In this document: piece after piece, positions 1 through 11,800 of the stretch | Layout of the letters: the number at the start of each line of letters is the position of its first letter | Position numbering within the stretch: the stretch's first letter is position 1 | Assembly (NCBI RefSeq): GCF_902806685.2 | Contig: NC_048557.2 | Coordinates: 11,479,554-11,543,553 of the forward strand | Direction of reading: 5' to 3' | From: Maniola hyperantus | Lineage: Eukaryota; Arthropoda; Insecta; Lepidoptera; Nymphalidae | DNA length: 64,000 bases | The notes under the pieces: model-generated | Databases searched by the model: none | What the model was told of the DNA's origin: nothing | The model's input: the letters and a program-made list of their open reading frames with translations, nothing else | Program-made: the position numbers and the translations under genes

Positions 1-734
1 CCATGAAAACCAAAGAAAGTAATGATTGCGACAGTTACTAGTGTTTTTACTGTACCATATGAGATACATTTGTATCTCATATGTTACATCGCCGGGCCTG
101 GGCCTTGTGAGTGATTTGGCCCGTCTCCTTTTCACGCCGTACACGTTATTGTCTGCTCACTTAGAAATTTTCAATTAATAAAAAACACTCTAATCATTCA
201 CATAATACAACTATCTTTAAGCTCCGCAATCATTTTCATTCATTCAAAAATTTGATAAAATTACAATTTGAAAAATTATCTGTGTAATACTTGGAAATTT
301 CTAAGCGAATATAGCATCGACATTTTAGACAGCTTTATTACTTACTGTGATAAAATTGAATTAATCGTTTTCTTAACTTTAAATAATGTCTTGGAGATCT
401 ATGAAATCAACATAGAGTTCATAATTATTATGTACATTTCTCCTTAAATTCTCATAGTTACTCGTAATCCGGTTTATATCGTCTTTTGAGAAACGATCAC
501 TTAACTTTATCATTTATAATAATTACAAATTAAACTATGAAAGGCAAACTTATTACCGGACGCGTTACTAAAGGAGGAAAAATGGGTATGGGTATATACT
601 ATAGCCCGCGCAGGCAAAGTCACGAAGCGGTGGTAGGTGGAGGGTTTGATCCCGGGAAGCTTTTATGAAACAGCTTTAAAAAGAAAAAATAAACATAATG
701 TCTATAATTTTGTGTCAACTCTAAATGAACAGAT
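1..734. other. Gene-free AT-rich flank
   Basis: I see no coding exon in this stretch. It is AT-rich with scattered stops in all frames. The only distinct structure is a short inverted repeat at 56-83 with 13-nt arms and a 2-nt loop. The stretch ends where the 118-bp satellite begins. Confidence 0.6.
56..83. repeat. Short perfect inverted repeat
   Basis: CATATGAGATACA (56-68) is followed by TT and its exact reverse complement (71-83). This is a 13-bp stem with a 2-nt loop. No function can be assigned. Confidence 0.7.
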
Positions 735-3700
735 GTGTCATCAGGATGTAAACGTCATCCCCTGATGAGAAGACGATCCTGATTGTACCCAAACGTGATT
801 ACCACCAAGGCGTTAATCATCAGTAATCCTGTTTACTGATCATCAGTTCACGGTGGTAGTCATGTTAAGCTAACTATAGTCAAAGCGTGTATAAGGTTTC
901 GTTATTGAGGTATTGACCGTTGAGGAGTTCCCTGATGAGAAGACGATCCTGACTGTATCATCAGTTCATGGTGGTTGTCATGTTTAGCTAACTATAGTTA
1001 AAGTGTGTACAAAGTTTCGTGATTGAGCTATTGACCGTTAAGGAGTTCCCTGATGAGAAGACGATCCTGACTGTATCATCAGTTCATGGTGGTAGTCATG
1101 TTTAGCGAACTACAGTGAACGCGTGTACAAAGTTTCGCGACGGAGCTATTGACCGTTGAGGAGTTCCCTGATGAGAAGACGATCCTGACTGTATCATCAG
1201 TTCATGGTGGTAGTCATGTTTAGCGAACTACAGTGAACGCGTGTACAAAGTTTCGCGACGGAGCTATTGACCGTTGAGGAGTTCCCTGATGAGAAGACGA
1301 TCCTGACTGTATCATCAGTTCATGGTGGTAGTCATGTTTAGCGAACAACAGTGAACGCGTGTACAAAGTTTCGCGACGGAGCTATTGACCGTTGAGGAGT
1401 TCCCTGATGAGAAGACGATCCTGACTGTATCATCAGTTCATGGTGGTAGTCATGTTTAGCGAACTACAGTGAACGCGTGTACAAAGTTTCGCGACGGAGC
1501 TATTGACCGTTTAGGAGTTCCCTGATGAGAAGACGATCCTGACTGTATCATCAGTTCATGGTGGTACTCATGTTTAGCGAACTACAGTGAACGCGTGTAC
1601 AAAGTTTCGCGACGGAGCTATTGACCGTTGAGGAGTTCCCTGATGAGAAGACGATCCTGACTGTATCATCAGTTCATGGTGGTAGTCATGTTTAGCGAAC
1701 AACAGTGAACGCGTGTACAAAGTTTCGCGACGGAGCTATTGACCGTTGAGGAGTTCCCTGATGAGAAGACGATCCTGACTGTATCATCAGTTCATGGTGG
1801 TAGTCATGTTTAGCGAACTACAGTGAACGCGTGTACAAAGTTTCGCGACGGAGCTATTGACCGTTGAGGAGTTCCCTGATGAGAAGACGATCCTGACTGT
1901 ATCATCAGTTCATGGTGGTAGTCATGTTTAGCGAACTACAGTGAACGCGTGTACAAAGTTTCGCGACGGAGCTATTGACCGTTGAGGAGTTCCCTGATGA
2001 GAAGACGATCCTGACTGTATCATCAGTTCATGGTGGTAGTCATGTTTAGCGAACTACAGTGAACGCGTGTACAAAGTTTCGCGACGGAGCTATTGACCGT
2101 TGAGGAGTTCCCTGATGAGAAGACGATCCTGACTGTATCATCAGTTCATGGTGGTAGTCATGTTTAGCGAACTACAGTGAACGCGTGTACAAAGTTTCGC
2201 GACGGAGCTATTGACCGTTGAGGAGTTCCCTGATGAGAAGACGATCCTGACTGTATCATCAGTTCATGGTGGTAGTCATGTTTAGCGAACTACAGTGAAC
2301 GCGTGTACAAAGTTTCGCGACGGAGCTATTGACCGTTGAGGAGTTCCCTGATGAGAAGACGATCCTGACTGTATCATCAGTTCATGGTGGTAGTCATGTT
2401 TAGCGAACTACAGTGAACGCGTGTACAAAGTTTCGCGACGGAGCTATTGACCGTTGAGGAGTTCCCTGATGAGAAGACGATCCTGACTGTATCATCAGTT
2501 CATGGTGGTAGTCATGTTTAGCGAACTACAGTGAACGCGTGTACAAAGTTTCGCGACGGAGCTATTGACCGTTGAGGAGTTCCCTGATGAGAAGACGATC
2601 CTGACTGTATCATCAGTTCATGGTGGTAGTCATGTTTAGCGAACTACAGTGAACGCGTGTACAAAGTTTCGCGACGGAGCTATTGACCGTTGAGGAGTTC
2701 CCTGATGAGAAGACGATCCTGACTGTATCATCAGTTCATGGTGGTAGTCATGTTTAGCGAACTACAGTGAACGCGTGTACAAAGTTTCGCGACGGAGCTA
2801 TTGACCGTTGAGGAGTTCCCTGATGAGAAGACGATCCTGACTGTATCATCAGTTCATGGTGGTAGTCATGTTTAGCGAACTACAGTGAACGCGTGTACAA
2901 AGTTTCGCGACGGAGCTATTGACCGTTGAGGAGTTCCCTGATGAGAAGACGATCCTGACTGTATCATCAGTTCATGGTGGTAGTCATGTTTAGCGAACTA
3001 CAGTGAACGCGTGTACAAAGTTTCGCGACGGAGCTATTGACCGTTGAGGAGTTCCCTGATGAGAAGACGATCCTGACTGTATCATCAGTTCATGGTGGTA
3101 GTCATGTTTAGCGAACTACAGTGAACGCGTGTACAAAGTTTCGCGACGGAGCTATTGACCGTTGAGGAGTTCCCTGATGAGAAGACGATCCTGACTGTAT
3201 CATCAGTTCATGGTGGTAGTCATGTTTAGCGAACTACAGTGAACGCGTGTACAAAGTTTCGCGACGGAGCTATTGACCGTTGAGGAGTTCCCTGATGAGA
3301 AGACGATCCTGACTGTATCATCAGTTCATGGTGGTAGTCATGTTTAGCGAACTACAGTGAACGCGTGTACAAAGTTTCGCGACGGAGCTATTGACCGTTG
3401 AGGAGTTCCCTGATGAGAAGACGATCCTGACTGTATCATCAGTTCATGGTGGTAGTCATGTTTAGCGAACTACAGTGAACGCGTGTACAAAGTTTCGCGA
3501 CGGAGCTATTGACCGTTGAGGAGTTCCCTGATGAGAAGACGATCCTGACTGTATCATCAGTTCATGGTGGTAGTCATGTTTAGCGAACTACAGTGAACGC
3601 GTGTACAAAGTTTCGCGACGGAGCTATTGACCGTTGAGGAGTTCCCTGATGAGAAGACGATCCTGACTGTATCATCAGTTCATGGTGGTAGTCATGTTTA

Positions 3701-5655
3701 GCGAACTACAGTGAACGCGTGTACAAAGTTTCGCGACGGAGCTATTGACCGTTGAGGAGTTCCCTGATGAGAAGACGATCCTGACTGTATCATCAGTTCA
3801 TGGTGGTAGTCATGTTTAGCGAACTACAGTGAACGCGTGTACAAAGTTTCGCGACGGAGCTATTGACCGTTGAGGAGTTCCCTGATGAGAAGACGATCCT
3901 GACTGTATCATCAGTTCATGGTGGTAGTCATGTTTAGCGAACTACAGTGAACGCGTGTACAAAGTTTCGCGACGGAGCTATTGACCGTTGAGGAGTTCCC
4001 TGATGAGAAGACGATCCTGACTGTATCATCAGTTCATGGTGGTAGTCATGTTTAGCGAACTACAGTGAACGCGTGTACAAAGTTTCGCGACGGAGCTATT
4101 GACCGTTGAGGAGTTCCCTGATGAGAAGACGATCCTGACTGTATCATCAGTTCATGGTGGTAGTCATGTTTAGCGAACTACAGTGAACGCGTGTACAAAG
4201 TTTCGCGACGGAGCTATTGACCGTTGAGGAGTTCCCTGATGAGAAGACGATCCTGACTGTATCATCAGTTCATGGTGGTAGTCATGTTTAGCGAACTACA
4301 GTGAACGCGTGTACAAAGTTTCGCGACGGAGCTATTGACCGTTGAGGAGTTCCCTGATGAGAAGACGATCCTGACTGTATCATCAGTTCATGGTGGTAGT
4401 CATGTTTAGCGAACTACAGTGAACGCGTGTACAAAGTTTCGCGACGGAGCTATTGACCGTTGAGGAGTTCCCTGATGAGAAGACGATCCTGACTGTATCA
4501 TCAGTTCATGGTGGTAGTCATGTTTAGCGAACTACAGTGAACGCGTGTACAAAGTTTCGCGACGGAGCTATTGACCGTTGAGGAGTTCCCTGATGAGAAG
4601 ACGATCCTGACTGTATCATCAGTTCATGGTGGTAGTCATGTTTAGCGAACTACAGTGAACGCGTGTACAAAGTTTCGCGACGGAGCTATTGACCGTTGAG
4701 GAGTTCCCTGATGAGAAGACGATCCTGACTGTATCATCAGTTCATGGTGGTAGTCATGTTTAGCGAACTACAGTGAACGCGTGTACAAAGTTTCGCGACG
4801 GAGCTATTGACCGTTGAGGAGTTCCCTGATGAGAAGACGATCCTGACTGTATCATCAGTTCATGGTGGTAGTCATGTTTAGCGAACTACAGTGAACGCGT
4901 GTACAAAGTTTCGCGACGGAGCTATTGACCGTTGAGGAGTTCCCTGATGAGAAGACGATCCTGACTGTATCATCAGTTCATGGTGGTAGTCATGTTTAGC
5001 GAACTACAGTGAACGCGTGTACAAAGTTTCGCGACGGAGCTATTGACCGTTGAGGAGTTCCCTGATGAGAAGACGATCCTGACTGTATCATCAGTTCATG
5101 GTGGTAGTCATGTTTAGCGAACTACAGTGAACGCGTGTACAAAGTTTCGCGACGGAGCTATTGACCGTTGAGGAGTTCCCTGATGAGAAGACGATCCTGA
5201 CTGTATCATCAGTTCATGGTGGTAGTCATGTTTAGCGAACTACAGTGAACGCGTGTACAAAGTTTCGCGACGGAGCTATTGACCGTTGAGGAGTTCCCTG
5301 ATGAGAAGACGATCCTGACTGTATCATCAGTTCATGGTGGTAGTCATGTTTAGCGAACTACAGTGAACGCGTGTACAAAGTTTCGCGACGGAGCTATTGA
5401 CCGTTGAGGAGTTCCCTGATGAGAAGACGATCCTGACTGTATCATCAGTTCATGGTGGTAGTCATGTTTAGCGAACTACAGTGAACGCGTGTACAAAGTT
5501 TCGCGACGGAGCTATTGACCGTTGAGGAGTTCCCTGATGAGAAGACGATCCTGACTGTATCATCAGTTCATGGTGGTAGTCATGTTTAGCGAACTACAGT
5601 GAACGCGTGTACAAAGTTTCGCGACGGAGCTATTGACCGTTGAGGAGTTCCCTCG
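735..5655. repeat. 118-bp satellite array, about 40 copies
   Basis: The motif GACCGTTGAGGAGTTCCC recurs every 118 bp, with the first register at 915 and the last at 5635, giving exactly 40 periods. Copies up to about 1140 are diverged (for example AAGGAGTTCC at 1038, and extra sequence at 735-900). From about 1150 onward the units are nearly identical apart from isolated changes such as AACAACAG for AACTACAG. No unit encodes an open frame of note. The array ends at 5653, where CCCTGATGAG becomes CCCTCGTGAG. Diverged relatives lie at 8585-8700 and 22560-22700, and the core is shared with the dispersed element at 13135-13566. The satellite is therefore probably an amplified internal segment of a dispersed element (inference). 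Confidence 0.95.
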
Positions 5656-5734
5656 TGAGACGATCAGGAATACAAGCGCCATTTTTTTGACATAGTGTGG
5701 AAGGTAGAGTCAATCCAACATCTGACCATCAAAA

Positions 5735-5777
5735 AGAGTAATTTATTACCTATTTTGAATAAATCATTTGACTTTGA
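5735..5777 (+). mobile_element. CR1-type LINE 3' tail fragment
   Basis: The stretch AGAGTAATTTATTACC and the following ATTTTGAATAAATCATTTGACTTTGAC region match the 3' terminus of the CR1-like LINE at 29213-30325. Only the terminal roughly 40 bp are present. It lies just beyond the OGFOD1 stop codon and, read on the minus strand, supplies an AATAAA that could act as that gene's polyadenylation signal (inference). Confidence 0.6.
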
Positions 5778-5845
5778 CTATAATATAAACGCTGGCTTTG
5801 AGCCCTTCGCACGCCACTGCACTGCACTTCGGTTGTACTGTGTCA

Positions 5846-5890
5846 ATGTCACATTCACTGTCACTGTCACTGTCACTGTCACTGTCACTC
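5846..5890. repeat. (CACTGT)n microsatellite
   Basis: Six-base repeats of CACTGT run up to the OGFOD1 stop codon. On the minus strand the stop TGA is the first triplet of a TGACAG run, so the repeat forms the start of the 3' UTR. Val-Thr dipeptide ORFs here are repeat artefacts. Confidence 0.85.
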
Positions 5891-8800
5891 GGTGTAGGTA
5901 CACGTGACGATGTAGAAGTACTCTTGCGGAGTCATGGTCATCTTGCTGAGGTACTTGGTGAAGGCGGCGGCGCCCGCGTCGCAGTACACGAGGTTGAGGG
6001 CGTTGTGGGCGGGGGGCAGGGTGACCAGCGCCCCCTCCGCGTCCCCCGCACCCTCGCCCTCCTCGGGCGCCACGTACATGGTCTGACCTCCGCAAATGGG
6101 GTGGTCTGGTACCCCGAGGTAGAGGACGGCTTCGAGTCGCGGCTGCTGGTAGTGCTCCCGCGGGGGCAGCAGCTGTGAACGAGTTCAGATATCAGTTCTG
6201 ACTTAATACGTAAATGTCACAATGAGGTTAGATTTTTTGTGGAACACATTTAGGGCAAGAAAAATTTGACAAGACAAGACGACAAGAGTCGAAGTTGTAT
6301 GTACTTGCTCTGTTGAGCTATAATTATGCTGAAAGATCTGAGAACCTACCGCATTGTCAGTGCAATGCCCTAGTATCAGAAGGTTGCTCCAGCTCGCTCT
6401 ACACGCGTCACACTCACGGTGAAGTCCCCGGCGTGCCACCGCTGCACCTCGAGGCGCCGGTACGCCGCCAGCGGCAGGTCGGTGCAGTCCGCCAGCAGCC
6501 GCAAGAAGGCCGTGCTGCTGAACACGCGCACCAGCCCGCGCACCGGCTGCTCCACGCTCTACACGCGTCACACTCACGGTGAAGTCCCCGGCGTGCCACC
6601 GCTGCACCTCGAGGCGCCGGTACGCCGCCAGCGGCAGGTCGGTGCAGTCCGCCAGCAGCCGCAAGAAGGCCGTGCTGCTGAACACGCGCACCAGCCCGCG
6701 CACCGGCTGCTCCACGCTCTACACGCGTCACACTCACGGTGAAGTCCCCAGCGTGCCACCGCTGCACCTCGAGGCGCCGGTACGCCGCCAGCGGCAGGTC
6801 GGTGCAGTCCGCCAGCAGCCGCAAGAAGGCCGTGCTGCTGAACACGCGCACCAGCCCGCGCACCGGCTGCTCCACGCTCTACACGCGTCACACTCACGGT
6901 GAAGTCCCCGGCGTGCCACCGCTGCACCTCGAGGCGCCGGTACGCCGCCAGCGGCAGGTCGGTGCAGTCCGCCAGCAGCCGCAAGAAGGCCGTGCTGCTG
7001 AACACGCGCACCAGCCCGCGCACCGGCTGCTGCACGCTCTACACGCGTCACACTCACGGTGAAGTCCCCGGCGTGCCACCGCTGCACCTCGAGGCGCCGG
7101 TACGCCGCCAGCGGCAGGTCGGTGCAGTCCGCCAGCAGCCGCAAGAAGGCCGTGCTGCTGAACACGCGCACCAGCCCGCGCACCGGCTGCTCCACGCTCT
7201 ACACGCGTCACACTCACGGTGAAGTCCCCGGCGTGCCACCGCTGCACCTCGAGGCGCCGGTACGCCGCCAGCGGCAGGTCGGTGCAGTCCGCCAGCAGCC
7301 GCAAGAAGGCCGTGCTGCTGAACACGCGCACCAGCCCGCGCACCGGCTGCTCCACGCTCTACACGCGTCACACTCACGGTGAAGTCCCCGGCGTGCCACC
7401 GCTGCACCTCGAGGCGCCGGTACGCCGCCAGCGGCAGGTCGGTGCAGTCCGCCAGCAGCCGCAAGAAGGCCGTGCTGCTGAACACGCGCACCAGCCCGCG
7501 CACCGGCTGCTCCACGCTCTACACGCGTCACACTCACGGTGAAGTCCCCGGCGTGCCACCGCTGCACCTCGAGGCGCCGGTACGCCGCCAGCGGCAGGTC
7601 GGTGCAGTCCGCCAGCAGCCGCAAGAAGGCCGTGCTGCTGAACACGCGCACCAGCCCGCGCACCGGCTGCTCCACGCTCTACACGCGTCACACTCACGGT
7701 GAAGTCCCCGGCGTGCCACCGCTGCACCTCGAGGCGCCGGTACGCCGCCAGCGGCAGGTCGGTGCAGTCCGCCAGCAACCGCAGGAAGGCCGTGCTGCTG
7801 AACACGCGCACCAGCCCGCGCACCGGCTGCTCCACGCTCTACACGCGTCACACTCACGGTGAAGTCCCCGGCGTGCCACCGCTGCACCTCGAGGCGCCGG
7901 TACGCCGCCAGCGGCAGGTCGGTGCAGTCCGCCAGCAGCCGCAAGAAGGCCGTGCTGCTGAACACGCGCACCAGCCCGCGCACCGGCTGCTCCACGCTCT
8001 ACACGCGTCACACTCACGGTGAAGTCCCCGGCGTGCCACCGCTGCACCTCGAGGCGCCGGTACGCCGCCAGCGGCAGGTCGGTGCAGTCCGCCAGCAGCC
8101 GCAGGAAGGCCGTGCTGCTGAACACGCGCACCAGCCCGCGCACCGGCTGCTCCACGCTCTACACGCGTCACACTCACGGTGAAGTCCCCGGCGTGCCACC
8201 GCTGCACCTCGAGGCGCCGGTACGCCGCCAGCGGCAGGTCGGTGCAGTCCGCCAGCAGCCGCAGGAAGGCCGTGCTGCTGAACACGCGCACCAGCCCGCG
8301 CACCGGCTGCTCGTGGTCGCTCGCCTCGCCCGCCACCGCGCCCTCCACCTCGCTCCCCTCCGAGATCCACGCCGGGGACACCCGCTCGTAGCGCCGCTGT
8401 TGCGCGGGCCCGCAGCGCTCCCATATCACTTCTGAGAACATAACAAGCAATCATTAAAGACCACTTAAGGCAGGCGTCCGAGGCTCTGCCAAGTACCAAC
8501 TTCATACATTAGACTCGATTGATCGCCGCGCCCGAAAAATAATATGCTCCTTCTAGTAATTTGCTAATTTTACGGTCACATATGCATGGCCGTAGCCATG
8601 TCATGGTGAAACTTAGAAAGAACTTTCACAATTAAATGTGTATACAATATTTCGTGTCTATGCTGCTAACCGTTGAAGAGTTCCCTCGTTAGAAGCCAAC
8701 TTACCAGGCTCCTCCAAGGCCTGCAGGAGCTGCGTGGTGCGCGCCGGCAACAGCACGTCCCGCAGGCACACCTCGCTGGCGCGCTCCATCTGCGCCTGCA

Positions 8801-11800
8801 CCTGCGCGCGCACGCGCGGACTCAGGTACGTGGCTTCCACCCACGTGTTGAGTAGCACCTGCAAGCACGGAACACGAGCCTTACTCCCATCCGTAGTCAT
8901 AGTCATAGTCATAGTCATTTATTCATAAATGCCGTATTTACAGTGGCCGCCAAACAGAGCAGCTTTTGTGCCATCCTTCCATGTGAAAAAGCAAGGAGTA
9001 GTTTCTGATTTATCCCCAATTTATCCGCATAAAATTTAACTCCTTACGTTTGAACTTTTTGTGTAAAATTTCATGTCAAAAGGACGATTTTAGTTCTTAT
9101 TTTAAAAGTGAACCGTACTTTTGACATGACAGTTAACTTATAGTTAAAATGACGCATAAGGAGTCATTTTGTACGGACTATAAAATAAGATGGAATCTAA
9201 TTTTACATTTTAAAACTAGCTGATGCGACGAATTATGGTCATTTCTGACGCTCTTCAGGTACTCAATACGAAAATCACATCTATTTACAAATAGAAGACG
9301 AATTTTTTAAGAAATCGATATGTGTGTCTTTTCAGAGCCTTTAGAGGGAGGCTGCTTGGAGGAACTATTCCTCCTTCCTTGTTGAAGACCAGTCTTCAAA
9401 CAGTGTGTTCAGTGATGACATGAATTTGAGACATGGTCACTAACTATGGGCCTCATGAGAAAGCTTCGAGTCACTCAGTGGGCGATGGAGAGAGCTATGC
9501 TTAGAGTTTCTCTACATGATCAAATCAGAAATGAGGAGATCCATAAGAAAACCAGAGACTAAATGGGTTGCGGAGCTGAAGTAGCTATGGCCAGGGCACA
9601 TAGCTTGAGCTCCCAAGGTGCTAGAATGATGATCTCCCACCGGAAAGCGCAGTGTAGGAAGACACTCCCTAGGGCCTAGGTGGGCAAACGACGTCGAACG
9701 AATCGTAGGGAGCATTGAAAAAACTTGTGTACAAAAGTCTTACAAAATTGGGGCCTATGAGTAGGCCTATCATCTAGTGGAAATGGTGTGGGTGTGTGTC
9801 ACTCACCACTTGCGTGTGCGGCTGCAGGCCCGAGGGCGGCGCGGCCTCGAGCGGCGCGGGCTGCGGCGCCGGCCCGTGGAACCAGCCGTTGATGGACAGG
9901 CATTATCTAGTGGAAATGGTGTGGGTGTGTGTCACTCACCACTTGCGTGTGCGGCTGCAGGCCCGAGGGCGGCGCGGCCTCGAGCGGCGCGGGCTGCGGC
10001 GCCGGCCCGTGGAACCAGCCGTTGATGGACAGGCATTATCTAGTGGAAATGGTGTGGGTGTGTGTCACTCACCACTTGCGTGTGCGGCTGCAGGCCCGAG
10101 GGCGGCGCGGCCTCGAGCGGCGCGGGCTGCGGCGCCGGCCCGTGGAACCAGCCGTTGATGGACAGGCATTATCTAGTGGAAATGGTGTGGGTGTGTGTCA
10201 CTCACCACTTGCGTGTGCGGCTGCAGGCCCGAGGGCGGCGCGGCCTCGAGCGGCGCGGGCTGCGGCGCCGGCCCGTGGAACCAGCCGTTGATGGACAGGC
10301 ATTATCTAGTGGAAATGGTGTGGGTGTGTGTCACTCACCACTTGCGTGTGCGGCTGCAGGCCCGAGGGCGGCGCGGCCTCGAGCGGCGCGGGCTGCGGCG
10401 CCGGCCCGTGGAACCAGCCGTTGATGGACAGGCATTATCTAGTGGAAATGGTGTGGGTGTGTGTCACTCACCACTTGCGTGTGCGGCTGCAGGCCCGAGG
10501 GCGGCGCGGCCTCGAGCGGCGCGGGCTGCGGCGCCGGCCCGTGGAACCAGCCGTTGATGGACAGGCATTATCTAGTGGAAATGGTGTGGGTGTGTGTCAC
10601 TCACCACTTGCGTGTGCGGCTGCAGGCCCGAGGGCGGCGCGGCCTCGAGCGGCGCGGGCTGCGGCGCCGGCCCGTGGAACCAGCCGTTGATGGACAGGCA
10701 TTATCTAGTGGAAATGGTGTGGGTGTGTGTCACTCACCACTTGCGTGTGCGGCTGCAGGCCCGAGGGCGGCGCGGCCTCGAGCGGCGCGGGCTGCGGCGC
10801 CGGCCCGTGGAACCAGCCGTTGATGGACAGGCGCGGCAGCTCCAGCGATAGCACTTCGCCCACCTGCGCCCACAGACACACCTTTTACGTACCTTCATTG
10901 ACAACTTGTTGCAGATAGTGGGACAATTTTTGTATTACAAAAAAGGGCTCACTTATTAATTTAAACTATTTATAAGAAAATTAGTGATCTACATAATAGG
11001 CAACCTAGAAACCGTAGTAAATAAGCGCCACTCGTGAAGACTTCAGCGGGGAGGGGCAATGCACGCACAACATACAGAAACGTTCAAGTGCGGAAACCAG
11101 CCCAGAGCGAAGAAGAAGCTTGCCACTCGTACGCTCCGCCTCAGGAAGTCGTTTGTGAGAATGAGTTTAATCTTTTAAAACAAAATTCCACAATCAAATA
11201 GATTTTCCTTTATAAGAGTTTAAAAAATCAAGTATGCTCCTGAAAAAGCATATTACTCATTCGAAGATTATGTTAATAATTCGCGACAATGTCAGACTGA
11301 TTTTACCAGCACTGACGCACTGACCTGATGGAAGGAGGTGGGCCCCACGGTGAAGAATGCCAGCGTATTGTTGGCGGGGTAGGCCCGCAGCGACACTTGT
11401 GTGGGGCAGCCCTCCGAATCACACTCGAACAGCTCCAGGGCTCCGCCCATGTTGGGCGTCCACCCGCTGCCTGTCGTCTGCCGGACCTGTGGACAACATA
11501 TAATCTCAAATAGAATTCTATTACTAATTTTATTTTCTCGTTCGAGCGCATCCTCCCTTTTCTCGGCGTCGTGTGTACGCGTGAAAGTTTGTTCATAGAA
11601 CGACTAGTCATGCAACATGCAAGGGAAGTTAGGTGTTGTTTGGATACAGGCATAGAGTTTATATCCGGGCAAGGTCGCCAACAACACGCACCTCGTCCTC
11701 GTGCTTGTGCGGCACGTCACCGGCGCCGTTGTGCAGCAGCGGCGGCGGCGGCGGCGCGCGCGGCGTCCACGGCGCCAGGTACAGTATGAAGGCGACGCGG

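Noticed and set aside
735..5655. Hammerhead ribozyme-like motifs (CTGATGAG and CGAAAC) in the 118-bp satellite
   Set aside because: The CTGATGAG core on the plus strand lacks the GAAA partner at stem II distance. On the minus strand CTGATGA and CGAAAC are present but widely separated, with no stem II that I can draw. Chance matches are the simpler reading.
735..5655. CRISPR-like array
   Set aside because: Whole 118-bp units are repeated without unique spacers, and the context is an animal nuclear genome.
5695..6178. Val-Thr and Ser-Leu repeat ORFs
   Set aside because: They are translations of the (CACTGT)n microsatellite and the antisense of OGFOD1 exon 9.
6203..8505. Many overlapping ORFs of 107 and 153 codons on both strands
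   Set aside because: They recur exactly every 160 bp and are read-through of the repeated OGFOD1 exon 8, not separate genes.
9777..10918. Series of 120-codon plus-strand ORFs
   Set aside because: They recur every 133 bp on the strand opposite to OGFOD1 exon 6 and have no start context or homology.
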